Of a stretch of 45,629 bases of DNA, positions 17,150 through 40,900 are shown piece by piece. How positions within the stretch are numbered: position 1 is the first letter of the stretch; every line of letters begins with the position of its first letter. Source of the stretch: Streptomyces althioticus. GTDB taxonomy: Bacteria; Actinomycetota; Actinomycetes; Streptomycetales; Streptomycetaceae. The notes below the pieces were generated by a model. It saw nothing but the letters and a program-made list of their open reading frames with translations. It had not been told where the DNA came from and searched no databases. The position numbers and the translations under genes are program-made. Location: contig BMSW01000033.1 in the NCBI GenBank assembly GCA_014649355.1, forward strand, positions 1-45,629, in the 5' to 3' direction.

Positions 17150-17468
17150 GACCCGACTTCCTCTCCCTCTCAGCTGTGTCCAGGACGACGACCCCAGCGC
17201 GTTCACCCTCATCGTGGAGACCGCGAGCAACGGGCCGAGCCGCTGGATCACCCGGCATACGGTCGCCGGTGAGACGCCGAACAGCGGGGCGAGCTGCCGC
17301 ATGGTGAGGTTCGTGCGGTAGCACCCGGCCACCAGCAGCACCCGCTCGGCCAGCGGCACCCGCCACGGACGCCCCCAGCCACAGCCCTCGCCACCACGCT
17401 CCCGGACCGCTTTCAGCAACCGGCCGAACTGATCGACCCGCAACCCCGTGAACGTCTCCACCCACAGG
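17150..17468 (-). pseudogene. Transposase fragment with helix-turn-helix (HTH_Tnp_4 / DDE_Tnp_4 type)
   Basis: The frame reads LWVETFTGLRVDQFGRLLKA, then WRVPLAERVLLVAGCYRTNL and TMRQLAPLFGVSPATVCRVI. This is the N-terminal recognition part of an IS5-like transposase of the HARBI-type group. Homology ends near 17230, well before any DDE residues. It abuts a different transposase fragment at about 17468, so one element probably inserted into or recombined with the other. Confidence 0.75.
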
Positions 17469-17876
17469 TGCCGCGTCCGTCGCAGATCAGGTGGTGTTTG
17501 CTCCCCCTTTTCCGCCGGCCGACCAGCGATAAACCGGTGTTGGCTTCCCCTTTTGCTGGCGCGGACGTGGGAACCGTCGACGCATGCTCTGGACCAGTCG
17601 AGTTCGCTGGCCGCGTGCAGCTTGGCGAGCAGGATGCGGTGCAGCCCGTCGAAGACTCGGGACCGCTGCCAGCGCTCGAGGCGCCGCCAGTAAGTCTGGC
17701 CCGAGCCGAACCCCGTTGCCAGGCGATGTCGTTGCGCAACGCGTACAGGATGCCCCGCAGGCACCGCCAATCCGCACCGGGCGCGGGCCCGGAGCCCGCT
17801 CAGGCCATGGCGGCAGGAGCGGCTCGATCAACGCCCACAAGTCATCGTCCACGATCCACGGCCGGGTAGTCACACC
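17469..17876 (-). pseudogene. Frameshifted IS5-family transposase N-terminal fragment
   Basis: From a GTG at 17876 the frame reads TTRPWIVDDDLWALIEPLLP, the usual start of Streptomyces IS5 transposases. Homology then shifts frame to FGSGQTYWRRLERWQRSRVF and LDWSRACVDGSHVRA, and shifts again to RKRGSKHHLICDGRGT, where it stops abruptly at the joint with the neighbouring transposase fragment. At least two frameshifts and the missing C-terminus make it non-functional. Confidence 0.8.
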
Positions 17877-18266
17877 ATCTCGAACGGGCGAATCGTCACA
17901 CCGGTCATGGCCCACCAGGACCATCCAACAAGATCGTGTTACGAGCTCGAAGTATCAACTCATCGAGATGTCGATCTCCTCGCAGCAGGCCGATTTCGGC
18001 GTCTACCAGGACCACCCCCAGCCCAGCCTCGTGGTGTTCGGTGCCCTTCGGGCGCGTGGCGTGTGCTGGGCCGGCAAGTCAGCGAGTTGACACGGGTTCC
18101 GATGGCCGCGCACCCGGACATCCCCGCGCCCGCCTCCGGCCTCCCGCTGCCGCCCGCCAGGCCCCGCTCCGGCAACCCGGTCTGCGTCCGGTGCTGCGTC
18201 TTCTTCCCTATGGAGTCCCACCCCGCCGACGGCAGTCTGCTGGAAAACACGGCTTGGAGGCTCACA
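17877..18266. promoter_or_regulatory. Upstream region of the NRPS operon
   Basis: 390 bp between the transposase remnant and the first NRPS gene. The NRPS frame is open through it, but the translation is not NRPS-like and the best start is the GTG at 18267 with GGAGG close before it. A TTGACA lies at about 18086, but I see no clear -10 partner. The operon promoter is expected here. Confidence 0.45.
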
Positions 18267-24560
<6,294 letters not shown>

Positions 24561-24665
24561 CCGCCGAGCTCCGCCGCCGAACCCAAACGGCCGCCCGCCG
24601 ACGCCCGTCCGGTTCGCCGCCCAGCCCGCAGCTCTGCCCCAGACCCTGAGATTCGGAGTGCCCTC

Positions 24666-31960
<7,295 letters not shown>

Positions 31961-31964
<4 letters not shown>

Positions 31965-33190
31965 CCACGTTCGCCCCCGCCCCCACCGAGCGCTACCTCC
32001 TCGCCCCCGCCCTGGTCGCCGACCCCTACGGCCACCTCGACGCCCTGCGCGAGAGCGACCCCGTGCAGTGGAGCCCGCTCCACCACGCCTGGCTCGTCAC
32101 CGGCTACGACGAGGTCATGCGCTGCCTGCGCGACCGCGCCGTCTCCGCCGACCGGGTCCGCCCCCTGATGGACGCCGTGCCGCAAGGAGCCCGCGAGGAC
32201 GCCGAGCGCGCCTTCTCCATCCTGTCCCGCTGGATGGTCTTCAACGACCCGCCCCAGCACCGCCGGCTGCGCCAGGTCTTCCAGGAGGCCTTCGCCGCCC
32301 GCGCCGTCGCCCGCTACAGCGCCTTCACCGAGAAGGTCACCCGGGCCGTCCTCACCCGCAAAGCCGCTCCCGGCCACAGCGGCGACCTCATGGCCGACGT
32401 CGCCAAACCGCTGCCCGCCCTCGTCTTCGCCCGCTGGCTCGGCATCCCGCCCACCGACGGCCCCTCCTTCTGGTACTGGAACGCCCGCGTCGCCGACCTC
32501 GTGCTCGGCACCGCCCAGGAGGAGAGCGAGTACCGGGCCTCCCTCCAGGCGCTGGTGAGCCTGGAGGACTACCTCGGCGCGCTCGTCGAACGGCGGCGCG
32601 CCGAGCCCGGCGACGACCTCATCAGCCAGGTCCTCGCCGAGGGCCGCGTCGGCGACACCGTCAGCGAGCAGGAGTTCGTCGGCATGCTCACCCAGATGGC
32701 CTTCGCCGGCGGGGAAACCACCAGCAACCTCATCGCCAACACCGTCCTGGCCCTGCACACCCGCCCCGGCCAGCTCGCCGCCGTCCGCGCCGAACCGGAC
32801 CTGGCCCAGGGCGCCGTGGAGGAGACCCTGCGCCTGGACGGGCCGTCGAAGATGTCCATCCGCACCGCCGCGAAGGACCTCGAACTCGGCGGCCACACCC
32901 TGCGCGCGGGCGACCGGATCTTCCTCGTCACCGCCGCCGCCAACCGCGACCCCGCCCGCTTCCCCGACCCGGGCCGCTTCGACGTCACCCGCAGCGGCGC
33001 GACCCACCTCGGCTTCGGCTTCGGTGCCCACTTCTGCATCGGCGCCGCGCTCGCCCGCCTCGTCGCCGTGTGCGCCGTGCGCACGCTCGTGTCCGAGCGG
33101 CCCGGCCTCGCCCTCGCCGACCCCGCACGGCTCTCCTGGCAGCCGTCCCTGCTCAACCGCAGCCTCACCGCCCTGCCCGTCCACTACTGA
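31961..33190 (+). CDS. Cytochrome P450 monooxygenase
   Basis: 409 residues. The I-helix oxygen-binding segment is FAGGETTSN (about 248-256), the K-helix ExxR is EETLR (287-291), and the haem loop is GFGFGAHFCIG with the thiolate Cys at 359. This is the typical soluble class I bacterial CYP size. It needs ferredoxin and reductase partners, none of which are encoded nearby. Its ATG overlaps the NRPS stop (ATGA), so it is translationally coupled and almost certainly modifies the NRPS product or a carrier-bound residue, by hydroxylation, coupling or desaturation. The substrate is not readable. It is followed after 43 bp by an exporter gene. Confidence 0.96.
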
Positions 33191-33233
33191 CCTACTGACC
33201 GGACCGCACACGTCCCCCGAAGAGAGGCACCCC

Positions 33234-34481
33234 ATGGCCACGACCCTCGCCGCGGACCGCCCGCGGCTGTGGGCGCCCGCCCGGCACCGTTCCTTCCGCC
33301 TGCTGTGGACGGGGCAGGCGCTCTCCCTGCTCGGCGACGGATTCAGCGTCGTCGCCTTCTCCTGGATCACCCTGAGCCTGACCGGCTCCACCCTCACCCT
33401 GGGCTACGTCCTGGCTTTCCAGGCCGTGCCCCGCGCCCTGCTCACCCTGGTCGGCGGCACCCTCGGCGACACCTGGTCCACCCGCACCCTCATGGTGGCC
33501 TCCAGCTGGACCCGCAGCGCCCTGATGGCCGCCGTCGGCATCGCCGGACTCACCGGACAGCTCACCGTGTGGATGCTGTGCGCGGCGGCCGCCGCGTTCG
33601 GCGCCGTCGACGCCTTCTTCCAGCCCGCCCGCGTCTCCATCCTGCCGTCGGTCGTCGACAAAGACCTGCTCGCCCCGGCCAACGCCCTGCTCGGCGCCGG
33701 CGCGCGCACCGCCGCCGTCCTCGGCCCCGCCGTCGGCGGCACGGTCATCGCCCTCACCCAGGCGCCGGTCGCCTTCCTCGTCGACGCCGTCTGCTTCGCG
33801 CTGTGCGGACTGTGCGTCGCCCGCATCCGCACCCGCCCCCGGCCCGACACGCCCAAGGCCGCGCCGGAGGAGAAGGGGCCCTCCCTCGGCGCCCGCATCC
33901 GCGAAGGCGTCACCTTCACTCTGCGCGACCCGCGTCTGCGCACCATCGTCGCCCTCGACACCGCGGTCAACTTCTGTTACGCGGGCCCCTTCACGGTCGG
34001 CTTCGCCACCCTCGCCGACCAGGTGCTGCGCGGCGGCTCGGCCACCCTCGGCGTCCTCAACGGCGCCCTGGCCGGTGGCGCGGTCCTCGGCACCCTCGTC
34101 GGCGGGGCGGTCGGCGGACGGCCCCGCGTCGGCCTCCTGGTCGCCGGCCTCGCCGGCTGGCTGGGCGCCGGAATGGCCGTCCTCGGCCTCGCCCAGAACA
34201 CCCCGGTCGTCATCGCGACCGTCCTCGCCATGGGCTTCGCCATCGGCTACCAGGGCGTGTTCGGACTGAGCTGGATCCAGCGCAACATCCCGCAGGACGT
34301 CCTCACCCGCGTCGTCTCCGTCGACATGGTCCTCGGCTACGCCGCCGCCCCCCTGTCGCTGATCCTGTGCGGCGCCCTGGCCGGGACGGGACACCTCGCC
34401 CTGTTCGGGGTCGTGGCCGCAGTCCTCGCGGTCACCGGGATCGCGGTGCTCGGATCCCGGGCGGTGCGGGAGATGCGCTGA
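33234..34481 (+). CDS. MFS exporter (EntS/MFS_3-like, 12 TM)
   Basis: 415 residues with about 12 hydrophobic segments. The N-terminus FRLLWTGQALSLLGDGFSVV and the segment FFQPARVSILPSVVDKDLL are typical of the enterobactin-exporter-like MFS_3 branch. A central cytoplasmic loop is hydrophilic (RPRPDTPKAAPEEKGP). It probably exports the NRPS product. ATG 33234 follows AGAGAGG. It is the last gene of the rightward NRPS operon and ends only 17 bp from the convergent LAL regulator; a small imperfect hairpin spans the gap (GCCCT near 34488, AGGGC near 34511). Confidence 0.9.
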   Translation: MATTLAADRPRLWAPARHRSFRLLWTGQALSLLGDGFSVVAFSWITLSLTGSTLTLGYVLAFQAVPRALLTLVGGTLGDTWSTRTLMVASSWTRSALMAAVGIAGLTGQLTVWMLCAAAAAFGAVDAFFQPARVSILPSVVDKDLLAPANALLGAGARTAAVLGPAVGGTVIALTQAPVAFLVDAVCFALCGLCVARIRTRPRPDTPKAAPEEKGPSLGARIREGVTFTLRDPRLRTIVALDTAVNFCYAGPFTVGFATLADQVLRGGSATLGVLNGALAGGAVLGTLVGGAVGGRPRVGLLVAGLAGWLGAGMAVLGLAQNTPVVIATVLAMGFAIGYQGVFGLSWIQRNIPQDVLTRVVSVDMVLGYAAAPLSLILCGALAGTGHLALFGVVAAVLAVTGIAVLGSRAVREMR

Positions 34482-34498
34482 ACCCGCCCTCGGCCCGT

Positions 34499-37414
34499 TC
34501 AGCCCGAGCGCAGGGCGGCCGACCGCGCGCACAGGTCCGCGCGGTTGGCCGCCCCCGTCTTGGTGATCAGGCTGGCGATGTGCTTCTCCGCCGTCCGGGG
34601 CGAGATGAACAGCCGATCCGCGATGTCCTTGTTGCTGAGCCGCTCCGCCAGCAGCCGGAACACGTCGAACTCCCGGACCGTCACCCCTTGCGTGCGCAGC
34701 TGCTCGGGAATGCCGCTGGTGCCGCTGCGGTGCTGGTGCACCGGGGCGCCCAGACGGCGCAGTCCCGCCCGGCAGGCACCGGTGACGGCCGCGATGTCCC
34801 GCTCGTGGAAGTAGTGTTCGGCGCGCCGCAGCCAGCCCACCGGATCCCCCCAGCCGTCCCGGTGCGCGGCGTCCGCGATCAGCCGCAGCCCCAGGTGCTG
34901 GGCCAGCGGATACGGCTCCGCCGCCGCCAGCGCCCGCTCCACGGTGGCCGCCGCGTCCGGGCCGGCCCCCTCCCGGCCCAGCAGGACGGCCTCGGCGAGG
35001 TGGACGAACTGCCGGTTCCAGCGCATGCGGGCCATCGCCGTCGCCGTGATCTCCGCGTGCCGGGCCCGGCCGGCGTCACCCTCCAGCACGTCCAGCAGGA
35101 GCCCCAGTCCGTGGGTGCCGCCGAGATGGTAGGTGGAGGGGTTGTCCGCCTCCATGGCCTGCACCGCCGCCAGCTCCTCGCGTGCCAGTTCCCGGTTCTC
35201 CTCGAGCAGCGCGCAGAACGCGCCGGCCAGGCCCCTGGTGAGCGGTTCCTCCTGCGAACCGGCCCCGTCCCACTCGGTGAACGCCGCCAGCGTCGCCTCC
35301 ATGGCCTGCCGGTCACCGCGGTGGGCCTCCAGCGTGGCCTGCGCCATCACCACGTACCGCACGGCCGGGGCCAGCCGCAGCCGGCGCACGACGGCCAGGC
35401 ACTCCGCGGCGGCCGCACGCGCCACGTTGTTCCGGCCGCGCAGCACGGCGTCCAGGACGAGGATGCCGTCGACGGTGTGCACGATGTTCACCGAGCCCAG
35501 CCGCAAGGCCTCCTCACGGGCCGACAGCAGCCCGCCGGTGTCGCCCTCGGCCAGCCAGGCGTTGCCGCCCATGCGGGTCGCCGCGTACATGCGCTGCAAC
35601 GGCAGGCGGTGCCGCTCGGCTGCGTACATCGCCTGTTTGAGCATGGCCTCCGACTCCTGCGGATCCCGCTCGCGCGCGACCGTGGCGAGCAGTTCCCAGG
35701 CCTGGCATGCGACGATCGGCAGCCCGTGGCGCTCGGCCGTGTCGGCGGCGGAACGCGCCAGCTTCTCCGCGTGCTGGGTCCGGTCGGGGCCGGGGGTGTC
35801 CAGGGCGAGGTAGGCGGCGGTGACGTCCACGGCCGCCGCGGTGGCCTCGTCGGGGCTGCCCGTCAGCACCTCGCGGGCGCGGTCCACCTGCCGGTTGCCG
35901 TCGCTCCACCGCCCCGCCGTGTGCGCCACCTTGGCCAGCCGGGCGTGCAGCGTCGCCAGCCGGACGGGGCTCAGCCCTTCTGCGCCGAGCGCGTGCAGGT
36001 CGTCGACCAGGTCGAAGGCGCGCGCGAAGTCACCGGCCTCGGCGAGCGCGGGGAGCAGGTTCTCCAGGGCGACGGCCCGCGCCTGGGGATCGCCCCCCTC
36101 GGCGAGCAGCGACTCGGCCCGGCTGAGCAGGGTCACCGCCGAGTTCAGGGCGCCCGCGGCCAGGGCGCGACCACCGGCGTCGGCGTAGAGCAGTCCCGCC
36201 TCGACCCGGTCGCCGGCCTCGCAGCGCAGACCGGCCGCCAGCGCACACCAGTCGCCCTCCAGTGCCGGGTGCAGCTCTTCCACGGCCTGGGCGCCCCGCC
36301 GGGCCAGCTCCGCTCGCCGGCCGGGCGTCATCTGCGTGAACAGGGCCTCCAGCGTGGGGGAGTGGCGGAAGGAGTACCAGTCGGGCGCGGGTTCGTCGGG
36401 GACCACCAGGCGGGCGGCGACACCGGCGTGGAGATGGCCGAGCAGGGTCCGGTCGTCGACCCCGGTGACACGCTGGAGCACCGAGAGCGGGAAACGGCGG
36501 CCCAGGACCGCGGCGGCCGACATCAGCGTCAGTCCCTGTGCGCCGAGCCGGTCGATCCGGCGCAGGATGCCGCGCGCCAGTGTTGAGGAAACGTCACGGC
36601 GCAGATCGCCGACGGCACGCCAGCCACCGGGACCGTGCACCAGGGTGCCCGAGCCGATCATGGACTGGAGCAGTTCCTCGACGAGGTAGGGGCTGCCCGC
36701 ACTGTCCTCCCAGAGTCGGTCGTAGACCTCGTCGGGGACGTCGCCGGGGCTGTCCACGCCGAGCTGCGCGGCGACCACCTCGTGCACCTGCGGCCGGGAC
36801 AGCGGCGGCAGTTCCACCACGGTGGCGGCCCCGCGACGGCGGGCCGACTGCGCGAGGTCCAGCGCGTCGCTGATGTCGGTGCGCACCGTCGCCACCAGGA
36901 GCACGGGCGTGTAGGCCAGGTTGTCGACCAGGTACTCCAGGACGCCGAGCGTCTCGGGGTCGGCGTCGTGCAGGTCCTCCAGCAGCAGCAGCTGCCCCTG
37001 GCCACGACCGGCCGCGAGGAGCAGCCGCAGCACGGCCTCGCCGAGGATGACCATGGAAGTGCCGTCGCGTTCCCCGGTGTCCCAGTCCGGGATCAGCCGC
37101 CCCAGTACCGGACGATAGGGGCCGAGCGCGAGGTCGTCCATGGGATCGCCGCCGCGGAACAGCGACATCAGCGCCTCGGTGAGCGGCCGGAACGGCACGG
37201 CGGGACCGGTGGTGCTGCTCCGGCCGCGCAGCACCCGCATCCCGGAACCCACGGCCTGGCCCACCGCCTCCGCCGCGAGCCGGGACTTGCCTACCCCGGC
37301 CTCGCCGACCAGGAAGACGACGCTGCCCATGCCCTGCCTGGCGTCGGCCAGGGAGCGCTCGAGCTGGGTGAGGTGGAGGTCCCGCCCGACCAGGGAAGGC
37401 GCATGGGAACGCAT
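34499..37414 (-). CDS. LAL-family LuxR regulator (large ATP-binding)
   Basis: 971 residues. An N-terminal AAA/STAND ATPase domain has Walker A GEAGVGKS (37-44) and Walker B LLLLEDLHDAD (about 142-152). A long TPR-like helical middle follows, and then a C-terminal LuxR helix-turn-helix (TVREFDVFRLLAERLSNKDI, then FISPRTAEKHIASL) in the last 65 or so residues. LAL proteins activate antibiotic clusters in actinomycetes. The ATG at 37414 gives a start only a few residues before the conserved LVGR motif. I see no ribosome-binding site there, so translation may be leaderless or start elsewhere. It lies between the NRPS operon and the lanthipeptide-like genes and could control either. Confidence 0.92.
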   Translation of the reverse strand: MRSHAPSLVGRDLHLTQLERSLADARQGMGSVVFLVGEAGVGKSRLAAEAVGQAVGSGMRVLRGRSSTTGPAVPFRPLTEALMSLFRGGDPMDDLALGPYRPVLGRLIPDWDTGERDGTSMVILGEAVLRLLLAAGRGQGQLLLLEDLHDADPETLGVLEYLVDNLAYTPVLLVATVRTDISDALDLAQSARRRGAATVVELPPLSRPQVHEVVAAQLGVDSPGDVPDEVYDRLWEDSAGSPYLVEELLQSMIGSGTLVHGPGGWRAVGDLRRDVSSTLARGILRRIDRLGAQGLTLMSAAAVLGRRFPLSVLQRVTGVDDRTLLGHLHAGVAARLVVPDEPAPDWYSFRHSPTLEALFTQMTPGRRAELARRGAQAVEELHPALEGDWCALAAGLRCEAGDRVEAGLLYADAGGRALAAGALNSAVTLLSRAESLLAEGGDPQARAVALENLLPALAEAGDFARAFDLVDDLHALGAEGLSPVRLATLHARLAKVAHTAGRWSDGNRQVDRAREVLTGSPDEATAAAVDVTAAYLALDTPGPDRTQHAEKLARSAADTAERHGLPIVACQAWELLATVARERDPQESEAMLKQAMYAAERHRLPLQRMYAATRMGGNAWLAEGDTGGLLSAREEALRLGSVNIVHTVDGILVLDAVLRGRNNVARAAAAECLAVVRRLRLAPAVRYVVMAQATLEAHRGDRQAMEATLAAFTEWDGAGSQEEPLTRGLAGAFCALLEENRELAREELAAVQAMEADNPSTYHLGGTHGLGLLLDVLEGDAGRARHAEITATAMARMRWNRQFVHLAEAVLLGREGAGPDAAATVERALAAAEPYPLAQHLGLRLIADAAHRDGWGDPVGWLRRAEHYFHERDIAAVTGACRAGLRRLGAPVHQHRSGTSGIPEQLRTQGVTVREFDVFRLLAERLSNKDIADRLFISPRTAEKHIASLITKTGAANRADLCARSAALRSG

Positions 37415-37552
37415 GAACGCTGATGATAATCGGCCGAGTCGGCCGGGGGCAGGGCGCGCCGGGGCGAGGCCAACCGCACGTGCGCGGCAGGGAGTCGGGC
37501 GTGTGCGCGCGAGCCGGACCGGCGACCGCTCGCGGCCGTCCGGCAACGCCGC

Positions 37553-37582
37553 GGCGCGGGCCCGCCGTGGCGAGCCCGCGCC
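37553..37582 (-). terminator. Hairpin between the precursor gene and the LAL gene
   Basis: A 9-bp perfect inverted repeat (37553-37561 and 37574-37582) with a 12-nt loop lies 30 bp past the precursor stop. It may terminate or attenuate transcription coming from the LanM/precursor side. Confidence 0.55.
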
Positions 37583-37611
37583 ATCACGTGGAACAGCGGG
37601 TGGATGCGGGG

Positions 37612-37824
37612 TCAGTTGGGGGCGGAGACCGAGGTGTCCAGGCTGCTCAGCGTGATGACGATGCCGCTGGTGAGGACCATGCCGGCCAGCACACGGGCGC
37701 GGGCGCAGGCGCGGTTGCGACCGGAGAGGGTGATGCCGCCCACGACGTCCCGCTCGGTGTGCGTCTCGGCGGACTCGACGGCGGTGAACTCGGCGGAGTC
37801 GGCGGCGGCGAGGTGCTGGTCCAT
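37612..37824 (-). CDS. Candidate RiPP precursor peptide for the LanM-like protein
   Basis: 70 residues with an AGAAGGGA ribosome-binding site before the ATG at 37824. The N-terminal half is acidic and leader-like (MDQHLAAADSAEFTAVESAE), with VVGG at 27-30 that could be a double-Gly cleavage site. A basic stretch GRNRACARAR holds the only Cys (residue 40). The tail is hydrophobic and Ser/Thr-rich: GMVLTSGIVITLSSLD followed by TSVSAPN, eight Ser/Thr after residue 50 and no Cys. It lies 142 bp downstream of the LanM gene on the same strand, the reverse of the usual LanA-LanM order. With no Cys in the tail, lanthionine rings there are impossible, so dehydrated residues are the expected modification. 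I do not recognise the family. The assignment rests on size, position and composition. Confidence 0.65.
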   Translation of the reverse strand: MDQHLAAADSAEFTAVESAETHTERDVVGGITLSGRNRACARARVLAGMVLTSGIVITLSSLDTSVSAPN

Positions 37825-37966
37825 GACGGTGGTCCCTTCTGGTGTCCCGTGTGGGCGCGCGGGTTCGGATCCGGGGAGGTGCCGTGGTGCTGACGAGCGC
37901 GGGTGCGGGTGGTGCGGGTGGGGCGAGTGGCACGGAAGATGCGGGTGGGTCGGTGGCCGGGCCGGG

Positions 37967-40900
37967 TCAGTGGTCCGGGTGGTGCAGGAGCAGGACCGAC
38001 GGGACGGTCCCGGGGTGGGCCAGGCGGAGCAGTCCGTAGCCGATGCCGGCCAGGCCGGTCAGCAGACCGGGGGAGGGGACGTGGTCGGGGGTGGCGCAGC
38101 GGTGGCTCTGTGCCTCGACGAGGGCGAGGACCTGACCGGTGTGCCGTCGCAGCGCCGACCGGGCCGTGCTGTCGCCCTGCTCGGCCAGGACGGTCAGGGC
38201 CTCCAGCCGGCCGAGGACGCCCTGCGCGAGGCTGAGGTCGGGACCGATGGGAGCGTCCGCGAGCCGCACGGAGGCTTCGAACAGGCTTGCGTCGTGCGGC
38301 GGTGCAACCGGGTTCGGCAGCCCGGCGACGGCCCGTCCGGCCAGCCCGTGCGACCAGGACAGGTCCGCCGGATCGCCGTGGCGTGCACCGGAGTCCAGCA
38401 GGGCGACGGCCGTGTGCTCGGCGCGGGCAGCGCGCTCGGGACGGCGGCTTGCGTAGCGCCGCAGCGCCCAGGCGATGCCGTCGGCGCCGTCGGCGAAACC
38501 GGCCGACGGCGGGAGGCCGGAACCCGCCACGGTGGGCGTGAGCGGGCCCTGCCTGCGCGCCTGCGGCAGCAGCAGGTCCGCGACCTGGTCCGCCAGCCGC
38601 AGCGCCGCCGGATCACCGGTGGCCTCGTACGCGGCGACCGAGGCGGCCAGGGCTCCCGCCCGCCCCCGGGCCAGACCGGAGTCGGCGCAGGCCGCCGCCG
38701 CGTGCCCCAGGGCGGTGAGCGCGTCCGGCAGACACGCCCGCAGCCCCTCGTCGAGGAGCCCCGCCAGCCGGACCAGGGCGTACACGATCCCGCCGAGTCC
38801 GTCGTAGGCGCCGGGGCCGGCGGCCTCGCTCAGCTGGGGGTCCTCGGCGAGCGCCTTGAGCAGGGCCGGCAGCGGACGCACCGCCTCGCGGGCCGCCGCG
38901 CCGTAGCGTCCCGAGCCGGTGAGCGCCTCGGTGTGGGCGAGGAACAGGGCGACTCCGCAGTAGCCCTGGGCCAGGCCCGCCCCCATCGGCAGGACGGCCC
39001 AGTGGTCGCCCGACACCCGCTCCAGCCCGATCCAGTTGGTGCGGGTCCCGCCGTGGACTGCGCGGGCCGCGATCTCGTCGGCGATCCCGCAGGCGGCGGC
39101 CAGCAGCCGGGACGGGTCCGGCGCCACCGGCGGCACGGGGGCCGGTGCGAGCTCCGACCGGGGGCGGTCCGGCGGGGAACTCGCCCCGCGCACCGCGAGG
39201 GTGGCCGAGATGACCCACTCCTGGTCGAGGCAGTCGACCTCGTCCATGCGGCCGATCTTCTCGCGCACCGCGGTCACGGCGGCCACCGGCAGGATGTCGG
39301 GCAGGCGGGCACCGTCGTCGGCGAACACGGCCGTGCCGGTGGGCCGGTGGGTGAAGAAGGGGACGTCACCGCGCCACAGCGCCGCCGTCTCGTGCTCGGT
39401 GAGCCGCTCGCGCGCCGGGTCCTGCGCGGACTCCGACCACAGCACCGCGAACACCCCTTCCCGGGCCAGGGCGTCGCCCAGCAGCGCGGGGTGGGTGGAC
39501 TCCTCAAGGAGGGCGGCGTACAGCCGGGTCGCGCGGGCGATGAGCCGGGCCGGACGGTCGCCCCAGCGGGTCAACGGGCCGTCATCGCCGAGCAGTTCGT
39601 CGCGGTGGGCGGCGATCGCCGCGTAGGCGGCGCGGAACCCCTCCAGCAGGGCCGCCGTGTGGTCGGTGACGGAGAGAGAAGTGCCGTGCGGCAACGGGTG
39701 GTTCTGGGCGGCGGGGCTGGCCAGCGGCCCGCGCACCGCCCGCATCGTGTCCAGTCCGCTGTCCTCCCAGCGCAGACCCTCGCTGGGGAAGGTGCCGTCG
39801 GTGTCCCGGCCGAGCGCGGAGATGTCCAGCGCGCCGTGCTCCCCGATGAGCAGGTGCGGGAGCAGGCAGGTGCGGTGGACGGAGGCGGCCAGCGCGTCCG
39901 CCGCCGGGTCGGCGCCCGCCGTGAGGGCCTGGCCGAGACCGGTGTGCAGCAGCGTCTCGGCGTCCACCAGGACCGGCTGGTCACCGTACGCGATGACGTT
40001 CTCGTAGTGCATGTCGGCGCCGTCCACCGCGTACAGCAGGGCCAGCAGGGCGCCTTGGCGGCGGTAGAAGGTGTCGGTCTCCGTCACCGAGGAGCACCAG
40101 CGGTGCTCGACGAACTCCAGCCAGCCGTGGGACTCCCGGCGCAGCGTGCGCGGGGTGCGCAGTCCCAGACCGGGGACCTTCGCGTTGAGCCAGGAGACCA
40201 GGTCGTCGAGGAGGGCGTGCTGGTCGAGCGGACGGGGCTTGTGGACGAGGCGGCGGCCGTCCGCGAAGTGCAGGATCGCCACCGACCGGTTGCCCTGGTG
40301 GGCGTCGCCGCGGCCGAGGTCGACGCGGACCAGCCGGCCCGGCGTCCGGCCGTCGAGGAGAGCGGCGACCAGGTCCGCGCGGTCGGACCGGAAGCGGGCG
40401 ACGAGTTCGGCCGTGGCCTCCGTCGCGTCCAGCGCGGTCCGGCTCAGCATTCGTGCCAGGACCGGGTAGGCGGTGAACAGGTCCGACAGTCCGCGCCGGG
40501 TGCCGGCCGCCGCGACGAACGAGGCGAACCGCTCGCGCGGGCCGGCGCCCGCCAGGCACCGGGAGCGCCGGGCCCGGTGCAGCTCCTGCGTCAGCGTGCG
40601 GGCGGCGAGCCGGACCAGCTGGTGGGTCAGATGGCGGGTGAACGCGTCCCGCCACACGGTGGCCTCGGCGTCCGGGACGCCGGCCGTCCGGCCCGCGAGG
40701 CGGGCGGTGGCCACGGCGACCAGGGGCCGCACGGCCGGCGCGAACGCGTCGGGACCCTCGCCGCCGACCTCGACCTCCGGCAGCCCTTCGGGCGCCGCGG
40801 CCAGCACCTCCTCCGCGTACGACGCCCAGTCGGGCTCGACGGCCCGCTCCGCCAGACGCTCCGCGGGCTCGGCTGCCAGGGCCGCCGCCGTGGCGCCGTC

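Noticed and set aside
17907..18266. Longer N-terminus for the first NRPS protein, including an ATG at 18210
   Set aside because: The translation there is not NRPS-like and no ribosome-binding site precedes the ATG, while GTG 18267 has GGAGG at the right distance and starts just before the condensation domain.
37415..37933. N-terminal extension of the LAL regulator
   Set aside because: The extension overlaps the candidate precursor gene antisense and is Arg/Pro-rich; the conserved domain starts right after ATG 37414.
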